64,000 nucleotides of DNA from Litsea cubeba (GCA_012931725.1 CM022946.1:60974098-61038097); one strand, 5' to 3'. Shown: positions 1-11,483, counted from the first letter of the stretch. The notes: generated by a model from the sequence alone, not told the origin. A program made the numbers and translations.

Positions 1-436
1 AGCTATATAAATCCTCAGCAAGGATTATCCTTTTCTAGGGGTAGACAGGAATCCTAAATCTCCTAGATCCCTATCATGTTACCAAACGTGCCCTTTGACT
101 TTTTGTATAGAAAAGTGGAGCTTTTTGCTCTTTTAGTGGAGAAAGGAGGTTGTTTTTTTAAATTTTTTTGAAAACAATGGGAGAGAATTTTGAATTAAAG
201 TGTTATTGATGTGACCCATTGTCTGAAAAATGGAGACTTTACTTGACTTTTACTAATCTAGTAAAGTGCCAAACGAGGGCATATTCGTTTGCATGAAATT
301 CCAATACAAGAAAGTAATTGATTACATATAATCATCTGCATTTTCTAAATTTTAGAAAATAGTCACCTATCTTTTTTATTTTCGAATGAACCCCCTTCAA
401 CCATCTCTATTTTACATTTATACTTGACATTGTAAT
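1..436. other. AT-rich intergenic DNA
   Basis: No coding potential is visible. The stretch is AT-rich, with phrases such as 'ccaaacg' near 73 and 270 that resemble ends of small foldback elements, but I could not pair them into a clear terminal inverted repeat. Confidence 0.5.
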
Positions 437-582
437 AGATCATTTTTTTGGGGAATCACAGGGCGGATGTTGTGGATGGCACACCCGCTCCCAACATTCC
501 CATTCAGGGATCCCTAGGTGGGTAGGTTTACTTACACTCCCTTGGCGACTAGACCAACCTGGCAAGAGAAGATCATCTTTTT
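437..582 (-). mobile_element. tRNA-derived SINE with target site duplication
   Basis: Read on the minus strand this GC-richer island begins with a tRNA-like A box (tggtctagtcg), followed by a weak B-box-like stretch, and ends in a short A-run (the T-run at about 443-449 on +). The flanks carry a probable target duplication: agatcat plus T-run at 437-449 and agatcatcttttt at 570-582. Size and layout fit a plant SINE copied by LINE machinery. The B box is degenerate, so the family is not named. Confidence 0.6.
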
Positions 583-1205
583 CAACTAGTTGACTAAATT
601 CAACGTAATTTACAATAAAAATATGAAAATATCCTTAATCTAATTTTCACTGGATTAAATCATGGTATTGACCCTTTTTAAACTCTCTTCTCAAATGACA
701 AATGTACTAATTCAATTTTCTATTATTGGTATCGGAAAAAGATTATCAAGTTAACCATATTCAATGTTATGAGTCTCATTTTTGTGATTTTAGTATTTTA
801 TGAAAGTATTGATATTTTCAAAACTCGGATAGCCTGAAGAAAGTATAAGAAAATAGTAAATAGCTCAAATAAATATAGAGAATAAAAATGATAATTTGAG
901 GTTTTTCCACCTAGCTTACCAGTAGAGATGACTTTTCTCTCCCCCTTTCAAAAGTTTGAATATTTTTCCACAGTTGCAATTACACCATTTTTGGACTAAA
1001 ATACCCATAGCGTGGGTTATAGCATAAGAAAAATGCAATCTTGTAAACGAGTTTGGAGTTTTAGTCAATAAAAATGTTTAAACTTATATTATTGCATTTG
1101 TGTGCTGAAAATGCAATGGTGTAAATTAATAAGTATCGATGAAAATATATAACATTAATATGTAATTGAGAAGTGGAGATCTAATATGCATTTTCTTATA
1201 TTCTT
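583..1205. other. AT-rich intergenic DNA, nothing recognised
   Basis: No ORF of substance, repeat unit or RNA gene seen. Confidence 0.5.
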
Positions 1206-1935
1206 TTAGATCTTAAGGAATGTTTGGATATGAATTGAATTAGATATTTCTAGATTTAAATACTTGTGAATTATAATATTATATAGTAAAATATTATAAT
1301 ATTATAATATTGTTGTTGTTTGGCAATTTTCAAAATATTCAATAGATTATGACCTAGTTTCCAAAACATTCAATAGGTTTTTAACTAAGCAATTTGGCAA
1401 TCATCCCATAATATAATCTACGCTAAATTCAAGATTAACCTTAATTCTCAAATCAAAGAAATAGTTAATAACTTTATGATTTTATTTTAATATTTTTTAA
1501 ATGACAATACAACGACACCATTTCCTAGAAATTCAATTCAATGAAAATAAGAAATCTCCAAATATATTTTCAAGATAAGAAACTCATGGTAAAGTGGGTC
1601 TCTTTGGTTTTTTTAGAGTTCTATTAATTCAAACAAACATGTTATAAAATTTCAAAAGAAGATATTTCGTGGTAAAATGAGTTCCTTTGAATTTGTAGGA
1701 ATTCATCTCATGTTAACAAATAGGTTCTATCTTTCATGGCATAATGGGCTCTTTTGAATTTTTAGAAATTCAAATCCATAATGATAGATTGACCAAATCA
1801 TATCTTAACAATAATGGATTCATTTCTTTAATTAAATCATTGAAAATTCAATTCCATGTAAATAAACAGGCCTGTTATATGTTCAGGATAATAAATTAGT
1901 GGTAAAGTGGTTCCTTATAATTCCTAAGAATTATT
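1206..1935. repeat. degenerate MITE-like region with diverged internal repeats
   Basis: The left edge (aatgtttggatatg near 1219) and the right edge near 1840-1875 (its reverse complement reads like cctgttta...catggaattg) look like old terminal inverted repeats of the kind seen in plant PIF/hAT MITEs. Between about 1565 and 1935 a roughly 105-bp module containing 'tggtaaagtgg' or 'tggcataatggg' recurs about four times in diverged form. No clean target duplication was found, so the element class is uncertain. Confidence 0.3.
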
Positions 1936-3332
1936 TTCATACAATAAAATCGGCCCTAAGCAATGTAGGCAATTAAGACTTCATGAGTCTTCCATCCTTA
2001 CTATCTATTAATCAATTTGATTTTGGGTGTTAGAACTCAGAAAATGTACTTTTTTTAGATAATGGAAAAAAGGACCATTTTTTTATTTTAAAAAAATAGA
2101 GAGATGATTAATTTGTCCTATTCGAGGCTCGCCTTTTATTGTTTAAAGTTGATCATATGAACAGTTGCTCCCAATATGTTCATTGTATCAAATCTCACTT
2201 TAATATATAAAGGTGGATTATACAGAAAGTGGTAGGCCACACAAGGTACAATGATCAAAGGTTTGGTAAAGGAAGAGGAAAAGAGAAATCATACCAAGAG
2301 GGAAAAGAACAGTGAAAATCAAGCCTCAAGAAAAAACAGCTTGGACAGTTTTATCATTTTCCCTAGCATGGAGAAGGTCTAGGGAAAATTAGATTTTTTG
2401 GAAACGACAACGGAAAAGCCATCACTAAAGATAAGCTGCAGGAAAAAACCTCTTATAAATTTTCATCATATAAGCATCAGTTCTCAGTAATAATAACCCT
2501 TTCGACGCATAAGTTATGAATGGTAGCATTTATAGTCATTAATCTAGTAAATGAGAATAATGTCTATGTAAGTTAATTACTTGAATAGACCATTTGTCCT
2601 TTTATCAAGGGACTTTGCTTTTCTTGGATGGAAGAAATATATACTCGTTAATGGGAAACAAATATTCATTATCCTTTCTAGCTATGGGAAATGTTCACGT
2701 ATAAGCATACCGCATATAAGCTAGCTATAAGCAATCGAAATCGAGGGGTCCACTTAAATGCAAGTTTTCTAATGGAGGATGGCAGATTAAAAGGTCTCCT
2801 CCTAAATAAAGGGATTCTAAAAAAATCAGCACCACCAAATTATCCCAGCCCTTGGTATAACAACCTTAAAGTTTAATAACATCTATAAGTGTAGATTTCC
2901 TTAAGTCTCAATCCAGCAGTGAGTGAACATTCAGTGTGTATAAAACCGGAGTATCAAAGGGCTGCACTCATGAAAGGTGGGCCCAATGGGCCCCATAGTG
3001 CTGGACTAGGCTCACAGTTGCCCATAGATGAACATATCCCCTAACTATTAGTAATGAGAAATAAGTGTTGTTTATCTTTTATAACATATTGTTATTAAAA
3101 GTTCTTGTTATTAATTAATAAAATATAGGTACAACATATTAGTATATTGCTAGTCATCATCATCATCATTATCATCAGCCTTGTCCCAGTTAATATATAT
3201 GACTTTCGGGTGATTTGATTGAATAATTCAGACTGATTTGGAGCAATTTCACTCTCAATTTCGATTTCAATTTGACTCTTTCTCAATTGTGTCAATTTCA
3301 ATATTTTTATTTCCAAATAACAATTGTTTTAT
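1936..3332. other. AT-rich intergenic DNA with a dispersed repeat fragment
   Basis: No gene seen. Around 2905-3010 lies a copy of a dispersed phrase (aatccagcagtgagtg ... gtgggcccaa) that recurs in diverged form near 17870, 33770 and 34385. Short ORFs here (for example 2691-2876) have no recognisable features. Confidence 0.4.
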
Positions 3333-3531
3333 CTTTTCATTTGCCTTTTTCAAATGAAAATGGTCTCATCCAGATAAGAAGATAAGTCTCACTTCCAATG
3401 CAATGACAACTCACTACTCACATCTTTGGGTATCTATCATGGGCCCCACATAATGATAATCTGAACCATTCAAAATGAATGTCAACCCATCCAATAATAT
3501 TTAATAAAATCTCAGTTCAATAGACATCGAT
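3333..3531 (+). repeat. direct repeat, copy 1
   Basis: About 190 bp containing 'catccagataagaa', 'gggccccacataatg' and 'aaccattcaaaatgaatg' recurs in the same orientation at about 3793-3972 with moderate divergence. It is probably a duplicated fragment of an unnamed transposon. Confidence 0.6.
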
Positions 3532-3792
3532 CCACCGTTCAATTGAGCACATCAATTTTATTTGAAAATTGAGGTGCAATTTCCAATATTGAATCAATCT
3601 CTACATTATCTTATCAAATAAGAAGTGTCCTATATGATCTTGGATTCCTTAATCCATATCAAGGAGGGTGGTCATGGAACGGACCGGCCTGAGTCCAACT
3701 TGGGCTAGCCCACTTTGGGCCGAGTTTGATCCTTAGATTTTGTCACGTGGGCTAGGCTTAGATTTAGTGGTTTTGAATTATGATTTTGACTT

Positions 3793-3972
3793 ATCTTTTA
3801 AAATGAAAATAGTCTCATCCAGATAAGAAAGTAAGTCTCAGTCTTAATACAACAAGAAATCACTGTTCATCGAAAATCTATCATAGGCCCCACATAATGA
3901 TAACCTGAACCATTCAAAATGAATGCCAACTCACCCAATGATATATATTAATATTTCATTTCAATAGACATA
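3793..3972 (+). repeat. direct repeat, copy 2
   Basis: Diverged second copy of the 3333-3531 block. The roughly 260 bp between them carries a GC-rich 'gggctagcccactttgggcc' phrase resembling one near 5130-5220. Confidence 0.6.
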
Positions 3973-4261
3973 GAACTTTCGTACTTCAATCTTGAGTACC
4001 AAAATCTCTCATAATCTAGACTCTCCATGTATAATAGATTTTTTCTCTCTGTTATATATAATGTTGTTTTACTTCGATTTTTATTTTTTTATTAAATTCG
4101 ACGTCATCATCTTAGGAACAAGCCTCCAAATCCATTAGGTATATGTCATCTTTTTTTTATATTTCTTTTCATTGTTTAAGTTAGTATAGTAAGCCTCCAT
4201 TTTATAATTTATTTTATTATTATAAGATTTGAATTTTTATATTTTTTCATTTATTCTTTTC

Positions 4262-4648
4262 TAAAAATGGGATTAGGGTTTTTATTAGGATATGTTTGTT
4301 TTTTTTTTTAGATTTCTAAAATTTTATAGATTTCTATATAGGCATTTCAAATTTGGGACTAGAAGTTTCTGGATTTCTAATTAGGGATTTCAATTTGGGG
4401 TTAGAGGTTTTTAGAATTGGGAATATTTTGATTTTGGGGTTATGGATTTTAAATCTAGGGTTAGTAATTTCTAAGATTTGGAATAGAGATTTTTCAATTA
4501 TATTTAGCTAGGAATTTCAATTTGGGGTTAGGGATTAATGGAATTAGGGACACCTTTGTTTTGAGGTTAGGGTTTTCTAAAACTCGGATTAGGGATTTCA
4601 AATCTATGGTTAGTGTTTTCTATGATTGAAAACAGGGTTTTTCATTTG
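4262..4648 (+). repeat. degenerate tandem repeat rich in ggggttaggg
   Basis: A module of about 50-60 bp of the form 'atttcaatttggggttagggattt...tagaattggg' recurs at least six times with heavy divergence. Individual modules contain telomere-like gggttaggg words, but they are separated by unrelated AT-rich DNA, so this is a decayed minisatellite and not a telomeric array. Confidence 0.5.
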
Positions 4649-5314
4649 GTAATGCCACAGGGGATTTACCCGGCTCCCCTTAGGCCCGTAGGGATTAGTC
4701 CAGCTCAAAGGGCTAATATTGGATTTATTTTAAAACTGACATCAAACTGTATATTTCTCATCTCTTTTCTATCTAAAAATTAATGTAAAGTGGAAAATAT
4801 GTGATTCTCTTTTATACTTATAAATTTTGATTTAAAGTTTTCTTCAAAGAATGATAAGATTTAGCACATTGATAAATCTATTTTCTATAACTAAATTTTG
4901 TGATTGTTGCACATGGTGATAGCATCCTCCCTATATATCGATGACTATATTTAAGCCTATAGAGTTTTTTTTTTTTTAAATAATGTTGTTTTTTAGATTT
5001 CGGATAGCTCACACATATGAGATCAAATTATTTTTTTAATTTTATTATTAAAACTGAATGATAGTTTTTTTTTTTTTGTATGGATTCTTTAATTGTCCTG
5101 AGCATGGACGTTTTAATTTATCCAGATAGTTTTGGACCGGGTAGGCCCGAGCCCAATCAGGGACCAACCTGCTTTGGGACGAGCTTTAGCCTTTGTTTTA
5201 GGTGCATGGGCCAAACTTGGGACTAAATTCTATAGAGTTTTAAGATATGTGCCAGGCTTGAAATCAATGGCATAGAGCTCGAAGCTAGGTCCGACGCAAA
5301 TAAGATACACAATC
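4649..5314. other. intergenic DNA with two small GC-rich islands
   Basis: Islands at about 4665-4725 (a cccggctcccctt phrase, loosely like the 3' part of the SINE at 17310-17489) and 5125-5300 (ggaccgggtaggcccgag) are probably old SINE or MITE debris. No gene seen. Confidence 0.35.
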
Positions 5315-5324
5315 TAATATAAAT
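5315..5324. other. left target duplication of the foldback element
   Basis: taatataaat at 5315-5324 matches taatataaaa at 10395-10404 in 9 of 10 bases, immediately outside the GGGG...CCCC ends of the foldback element. A 9-10 bp duplication is typical of Mutator-like transposition. Confidence 0.7.
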
Positions 5325-5330
5325 GGGGCC

Positions 5331-6415
5331 TGTTAGGTATTTTTGTATTGGCTAATTCATGTTGGACAAAATTTTAGGAGTCTTTGTGTTGTATATTTTT
5401 TTAGGGAAGGACTCTGAAGATGGAAGATCAAAAAGGACTGCTCAAGAAAGATGACATCATATGGGCGCTTATATTATTTTAATGATGTCATCATGTGGCA
5501 TGGGGACTTGTCGTGTGAAACTCAAAAGTCAAAGATGTGATGAGCTTGACATAGCTGATGTACAACATGCTATAGTAGCATTCAAGCTTCTGGTAGTGTA
5601 TTATAATGCCATGGGAATCGTGCACAGCAAGATGGATATTTAAAGAAAGTCAAAGTTACAATTTGATTGATATGCCATGGGAATCGTGCACAGCAAAGAT
5701 GGGTACTTCGCTCGAGCCATTGTTTGGTTTGCTCGAGCGAACGAAGACAGTAAGTGATTTGCTCGAGCGCACGTTTAATTCGCTCGAGCGATCAGGCGCG
5801 CACAGTTTCGGAAAAGTCTTCTATTTTTGCACGAACTTATTTCCCATTGAGGCTATGTTTTCCAAGTTTAAGTCATATTCGTGCATTACCACTTAGGCAC
5901 GAAATTGAGGCTATTTATAGGGTATTACTCTCAACCCTATGATAGACCACCACTCTCATTAACCTGAGTTAGAGATATCATTGAGAGTTTATTCTCTAGA
6001 GCCATTGAGAGATCGTTCTGAAGGCTGCTCTAGAAGGTTGCTGCTGCTTCTACTTTTCGAAGGAGAAGATTGTTCATCTTGTGCTTGCAAGGTGCGAGGA
6101 GATCAAGTAAGGAGAACGGGGCACGTGGATTTCATGTCAGTGGATTCTTTGCAAGAATAACTATAGTCCTGAGGTCGAGGTACAGACTGAGGTACAGGAG
6201 CTAGTGAGTGTATCTTGTAACTGTTCGTGAACTCTTGATTTCTGGTTCGTGGTTTTTCTCCCTGGATAGGGTTTCCACGCTATACTTTGTGTCTGCCTTC
6301 TTGTGGTGATTGCTTGGTAGATTTAATTGCTAGTTCATCTGATTGTTTATTTCCGCTGTGCATTTAAGACTAGTAGTAATCCATTCTAGTAGTAGCCCAT
6401 AAATTTGGACTTTCA
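5331..6415 (+). repeat. 5' LTR of gag-only Copia element
   Basis: TG...CA ends, 1085 bp. It contains four copies of a ctcgag-centred palindrome (gctcgagc with cg flanks) at about 5711, 5732, 5762 and 5782, a tandem pair of 'atgccatgggaatcgtgcacagc' type segments at about 5604 and 5671, and a likely TATA-type stretch (ctatttatag) near 5909. Short ORFs in it recur in the 3' LTR and are not genes. Confidence 0.9.
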
Positions 6416-6469
6416 ATTGGTATCAGAGCGGATTGCACTATTTTATTGTGTTGATCCATATTTGCTAGA

Positions 6470-8227
6470 ATGGATATCTACCGTAAAGGCACTTCAACCA
6501 ATAAGCCTCCTTTGTTGGATGGTAGCAATTATGCTTATTGAAAAGTCAGGATGGTTGCCTTCTTGAAAGCCATAGATCTGAAAGTTTGGAAATCTGTTGT
6601 TAATGGCTATTCCTTGTCCACTATTACTGCTGATGGGGTAACTGATCTCAAACCTGAGGATAAGTGGACTAAAGAAGAAGAGTTGGCTGCCACTTATAAC
6701 TCTAAAGCATTGAATGCTATTTATAATGGAGTTAATATGTCTGAGTTTCGTAGAATCTCTACATGCACTACTGCGAAAGAAGCTTGGGATATTCTGCAGA
6801 CTGTGCATGAAGGCACTGAAACTGTTAAACAGTCGAAACTTCAGAAATTGTATACAGCATTCGAAACAATAAAGATGGAAGAAGATGAAACTTTTAATGA
6901 TTTCAATTCGAAGCTGAATGCAATTGTGAATGATACCTTTACTCTGGGAGAGCCAATTCCTGAAAATAGGATTGTGAAAAAGATTCTACGATCTCTTCCT
7001 GAAAGGTTTGATACAAAGGTTGTCGCTATTGAGGAGAATAAAAATTTGAATATTCTCAAAGCTGAAGAATTAGTTGGCAACCTTCAGACTTTTGAAGCAA
7101 ACCTAAGGTCTAATATGAAGACAGAATCTCAAGGTATTGCTTTGAAAGCGTTCAAGGAACCATTCAAGAAAGCATCCAATGAATCATATAAGAAAGCTGC
7201 AAGTGATTCAGATTCCGATTCAGAGAAAATTGATCCCCAAGTTGCTATACAGTTCATGAAGCAATTTAAGCTTTTTATGAAGGGGCAGAAAACCAATGTG
7301 AAGATCCCTAAAAATTCTGGAAAGAAGAAATCTTTTAAAAGGATTCAATGTTATGAGTGTCAAGGCTACGGACACATTGCTAATGACTGTGGAAATAAAA
7401 AATCTCAAAAGAAGGCCTTGAATACTACTTGGGAAGATAACACTTCTGATGAGAATGATGAACATCCTGAGTCTGACAAGTCTGACACTAGCAAGGGGAA
7501 GTTTGTTGCTTTTATGGCAACTTCTAGTTCTGTTGCTTCCCATGTTTCTTCTGAAGCTGAGACTCATCAAGATACTGATTCAGAAGAAGAACCAGATTGG
7601 AAATCTGAATATGAAACACTTTTCAAGAAAACCATGAAGATTGTTAAAGTGAATGAAAAAGTTGCTCTTAATTGGCAAATGTCTGAAGAGCAGAATTCCT
7701 CCTTGAAAGCTGAACTTGCAGATTCTTTTGCAAAAGTACAAAAATTGGAGGATGAAAATAACAAGTTGGCTGACAAACTGACTGCAGATTCACAAAAGTT
7801 TGTCTTACTTGATTCTAATATGAAGTCTTTGAAAGCAAAGAATTCTGATTTGAATGGAAGACTCAAGATAGTTTTATCTGAGTTAGACACTGCAAAAGCT
7901 TCATTGAACAAGATGAATATCGGGTCTAAAAAATTAGATGACATCTTGTGCAGTCAAAAGACAAACACTGACAAGCATGACATTGGCTACGCTAACGAGG
8001 CATCTACATCTAAAGCCAAAGGTATAAACTGTTTTATTCCAAATTCAGTTGTTACTAATCTTGTTGTTCATGTTACAAATACAGCCGCCAAGAAGAAACA
8101 TGTGCCACGTCCTGAAAGAATTCCCACTTGTCATCATTGCGGAATTAAAGGGCACATTAGACTCATTGCAATAAGCTGCGAAAGTCACCAAATCGAATGC
8201 AATGGAAAACACAGAAGACTGCTCTGA
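6470..8227 (+). pseudogene. Copia gag polyprotein with early stop codon
   Basis: Gag coats the retrotransposon RNA and forms virus-like particles. The natural start is probably the ATG at 6470; codon 24 is TGA (6539-6541) where related Gags have Trp (a TGG to TGA change), so the open frame now runs from the ATG at 6551 to 8227 (558 codons). Features in order: UBN2-type gag core (about 6600-7130), Asp/Ser-rich spacer, CCHC zinc knuckle CYECQGYGHIANDC (7349-7390), acidic Ser-rich region, a long predicted coiled coil (about 7630-7930), and a second knuckle start CHHCGIKGH (8129 on) whose fourth Cys is not at the usual spacing. The frame then breaks: similarity appears to continue in another frame at 8223-8340, where Sirevirus Gags lead into protease, and stops there. 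Confidence 0.8.
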
Positions 8228-8340
8228 AAAAGGAGACCAAAGCTGTTTGGGTCAAGAAAGAAGACTTATCTTTTGTGTTGGTACACACTTTGCTGAAATG
8301 TCTGAATATGCAAGTGTGTGTGCCGAAGCTTCATCACCCC

Positions 8341-8629
8341 TGATCTGCGAGATCAAGCCCCCACCCCAGTGCTGATACGAAGATATTTCTGAGGGGGAGT
8401 CAAAATTGAGGGGGAGCTGCAGAATCCAAATTGACAGAAGCCGCTTGAAGATTATTGTTTATCAATTATGGACAAAAAAGGGGAGAATACTGAAGCTACG
8501 GGGAGACAACAGGCAAAGATCTATAGGATCTGATAATTTTTTTTGTGCTGAAAATTCAATGTATTTTGGTTTTTCTTTTGGGTAGATCTTTTGTAAAAGT
8601 TTTGTCCATGAATTGCCAAAGGGGGAGAT
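8341..8629 (+). other. 3' untranslated region with multiple polypurine tracts
   Basis: Purine tracts occur at 8391-8400 (gagggggagt), 8408-8416, about 8475-8486, about 8500-8506, and directly before the 3' LTR at 8618-8629 (aaagggggagat). The last primes plus-strand DNA synthesis. Repeated tracts like this are a described hallmark of Sirevirus elements. Confidence 0.65.
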
Positions 8630-9715
8630 TGTTAGGTATTTTTGTATTGGCTAATTCATGTTGGACAAAATTTTAGGAGTCTTTGTGTTGTATATTTTTT
8701 TAGGGAAGGACTCTGAAGATGGAAGATCAAAAAGGACTGCTCAAGAAAGATGACATCATATGAGCGCTTATATTATTTTAATAATGTCATCATGTGGCAT
8801 GGGGACTTGTCGTGTGAAACTCAAAAGTCAAAGATGTGATGGGCTTGACATAGCTGATGTACAACATGCTATAGTAGCATTCAAGCTTCTGGTAGTGTAT
8901 TATAATGCCATGGGAATCGTGCACAGCAAGATGGATATTTAAAGAAAGTCAAAGTTACAATTGTGATTGATATGCCATGGGAATCGTGCACAGCAAAGAT
9001 GGGTACTTCGCTCGAGCCATTGTTTGGTTTGCTCGAGCGATCGAAGACAGTAAGTGATTCGCTCGAGCGCACGTTTAATTCGCTCGAGCGATCAGGCGCG
9101 CACAGTTTCGGAAAAGTCTTCTATTTTTGCACGAACTTATTTCCCATTGAGGCTATGTTTTCCAAGTTTAAGTCCTATTTGTGCATTACCACTTAGGCAC
9201 GAAATTGAGGCTATTTATAGGGTATTACTCTCAACCCTATGATAGACCACCACTCTCATTAATCTGAGTTAGAGATATCATTGAGAGTTTATTCTCTAGA
9301 GCCATTGAGAGATCGTTCTGAAGGCTGCTCTAGAAGGTTGCTGCTGCTTCTACTTTTCGAAGGAGAAGATTGTTCATCTTGTGCTTGCAAGGTGCGAGGA
9401 GATCAAGTAAGGAGAACGGGGCACGTGGATTTCGTGTCAGTGGATTCTTTGCAAGAATAACTATAGTCCTGAGGTCGAGGTACAGACTGAGGTACAGGAG
9501 CTAGTGAGTATATTTTGTAACTGTTCGTGAACTTTTGATTTCTGGTTCGTGGTTTTTCTCCCTGGATAGGGTTTCCACGCTATACTTTGTGTCTACCTTC
9601 TTGTGGTGATTGCTTGGTAAATTTAATCGTTAGTTCGTCTGGTTGTTTATTTCCGCTGTGCATTTAAGACTAGTAGTAATCCATTCTAGTAGTAGCCCAT
9701 AAATTTGGACTTTCA
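8630..9715 (+). repeat. 3' LTR of gag-only Copia element
   Basis: Pairs with 5331-6415 and ends in tttca before the ggggc duplication. The four ctcgag palindromes recur at about 9011, 9032, 9062 and 9082. One of them is intact here (ttcgctcgag) but has C-to-T change in the 5' copy (tttgctcgag). Confidence 0.9.
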
Positions 9716-10394
9716 GGGGCTCTATTAGCACCACAAAAATATCTCTCTACAATGCAAAGAAAAAAATTATTTCCTAAAATACCCCTCCTCCCTTTCCCTC
9801 TTCCTCTCCCCCACCCCACTCCCACCCCCACCCAGTCTCTGGCGGGGAGGGATCCCCGGTCGGCATCCCGCGGCGGCAGCTCTGGCCGGCCAGTCGTCGG
9901 CCTCCCTCCCCCCTCCTCTATTTTCTCCATCTTTCTTCCTCCCGCCTCCCTCCTCTATTTCTCTCCCTCTCTCCCTTCCTCTTATTCTCTCTCCCTCCCT
10001 CCCCCCTCCCTCCCCTCTTCCTCTCCCTCCTCCTCCCTCCCCCTCCCAGCCACCGATGGGGAGGGAGATCGAGCGGCAGGAGTGCACCAGGCGGAAACCC
10101 TGCCGCCCGATCTCCCTCCCCGTCGGTGGCTGGGAGGGGGAGGGAGAGGAAGAGGGGGTGGGAGGGGGAGGGAAGGACATAGAAGAAGAGGAAGGGAGAG
10201 AATGAGAGAAAATAAAGGAGGGGAGAGGGAGGAAGAAAGAGGGAGAGGCCGGTGACTGGTGGGGTGGGGGAGAGGATCAAGAGGGTGGAGGGAGAGGAAG
10301 AGGGAAATGGAGGAAGGGGAGGGGTAGTTTAGGAAATAAAAAAAAATTAAATGCGGTGTGGAGAGACACTTTTGTGGTGCCAATAGAACTCCCC

Positions 10395-11097
10395 TAATAT
10401 AAAACATCTTTATTAAGGGGATGGAGACTCAAACACACACGCTTTTTCACCTACATACATATTCTAACAAGCTGAGTTACTGGTTGAAGCGGATAGTGAA
10501 TATATTTTTGTTTTATATAAACATTACCCTCCTAGGCTCGGGCCTTACCTATTTTAGACGAGTCGGGCCAACTACTATGCCACTGAATAAAAACGTATAC
10601 TATCATTGATTTATTTTGTTCAAGTAGTACAATAAGTCTTTAGTATAAAAATTTATACCATTAATTACAAATTCTAGATGATATCATTTTGTTATTTATT
10701 GTTTAGGAACATTTTAATTATTTGGTTTATGTTTTATTAGATGATTGCTTAGTTTGCAGCTATAAATAACTACGTAATCGTGCTCGGCACTACGGTGCTA
10801 GTTATTACTTAAAAATAGCTATAAAAGATAAACTATACTCATTTCTCATTAAGTATTATTAATCAAGCATACTACTAATAATAAGTGTAAAAGATAAACG
10901 ATACTTATTTATCATTGAATATTGTTTAACTAACAAAGTCCTAATAATAAGTTTTAAGCGTGATGGATAAGCGATAATATATGATTGTCATCTTTTATAC
11001 CTGTTATTAATATTACTGACAATAGGTGTTTTAAAGGATGGTAATGAGGATAAACAACACTAATAATAAATGTAAAAGATATATTATACTAATTATT
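10395..11097. repeat. AT-rich DNA with copies of an 'ataataagtgtaaaagat' family
   Basis: From about 10800 a module built from 'actaataataagtgtaaaagata', 'tatcattgaatattg' and 'tttatacctattattagtact' appears and continues at 11484-11640, 17140-17200 and 17510-17720. Its ends tend to be mutually inverted (actaataataag and ttattattagt), so it is probably an old MITE family. A SINE-like fragment may lie at about 10420-10510 (minus strand), but its boxes are weak. Confidence 0.4.
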
Positions 11098-11483
11098 GGG
11101 CAAGGCTCTCCTAAGCTTAAACTTAGGATAAGATTCCATAAGCTAACGCTTCTAGGGCCCATCATTGGTCCATCCAAATGGACCAAACACAAGACCCCTG
11201 TAAATTGCACATGCCCACCAACTTTTGGTCAGATCCAAATTTATTAGACCGTTGGATCGACCGTGTACCGATCCGAATGGACCGTTGACCATTAAACTTT
11301 TGGTGCCCAGATGGAGATAATAGAAACCACGGTTGTGGCTGATTTTTTGCATGAATGAGGATCTCAGAGAGTCCTTGAAACCCCCACCACCATCCCCATG
11401 TGGGTCCCCAGGTAGGCCCCACCACACAATGGAGCTTACTTCAGCTTACCTTATCCTAAGCTTCAGCTTAGGAGACCTGGCCC
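11098..11483. mobile_element. 386-bp MITE, nested, family copy 1
   Basis: Terminal inverted repeats: gggcaaggctctcctaagct at the left and its counterpart (reverse complement gggccaggtctcctaagct) at the right. A related copy in opposite orientation lies at 13491-13859. It interrupts the 'ataataagtgtaaa' family, and comparison with uninterrupted copies suggests a target duplication like atacttatt with a small indel, which would fit Mutator-type transposition. No coding capacity. Confidence 0.6.

Larger units (their letters stand above)
5331..9715 (+). mobile_element. gag-only Sirevirus-like Copia retrotransposon
   Basis: It has two LTRs (5331-6415 and 8630-9715), a primer-binding site (tggtatcagagc, 6418-6429, matching initiator Met-tRNA) and a polypurine tract. 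Only a gag-type ORF lies between; protease, integrase, reverse transcriptase and RNase H are missing. The target duplication is ggggc (5325-5329 and 9716-9720), with one extra base (c, 5330) at the left junction. By eye the LTRs differ at about 18 substitutions and one indel in 1085 bp, mostly transitions. Repeated palindromes in the LTR, several purine tracts upstream of the 3' LTR, and a long gag with a coiled coil fit Sirevirus. Being gag-only, it would need a partner to supply pol. Confidence 0.85.
5325..10394. mobile_element. foldback MITE-like element (Mutator-type) split by a Copia insertion
   Basis: The element starts with ggggc at 5325-5329, is interrupted by the Copia element, and resumes at 9716 through 10394; without the insert it is about 679 bp. 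Terminal inverted repeats of roughly 75 bp are visible: ggggctctattagcacc at 9716 against the reverse complement of the 10310-10394 end (ggggagttctattggcacc). The interior is a long purine/pyrimidine foldback: a CT-rich arm at about 9778-10055, a GA-rich arm at about 10120-10325, and a central inverted repeat (cagccaccgatggggaggg against ccctccccgtcggtggctg). A 9-10 bp target duplication flanks it. There is no transposase. All long ORFs inside are read-throughs of low-complexity DNA. Confidence 0.75.

Noticed and set aside
4262..4648. Telomere-like repeat
   Set aside because: gggttaggg words are spaced by unrelated AT-rich sequence and vary, unlike a TTTAGGG array.
5461..5942. Small ORFs repeated at 8760-9242
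   Set aside because: They are inside the two LTRs of one Copia element and differ by substitutions that do not respect codons.
9670..10407. Five long overlapping ORFs on both strands
   Set aside because: They translate a CT/GA-rich foldback into Pro/Ser/Leu or Gly/Arg/Glu runs. Open frames arise because such sequence lacks stop codons.
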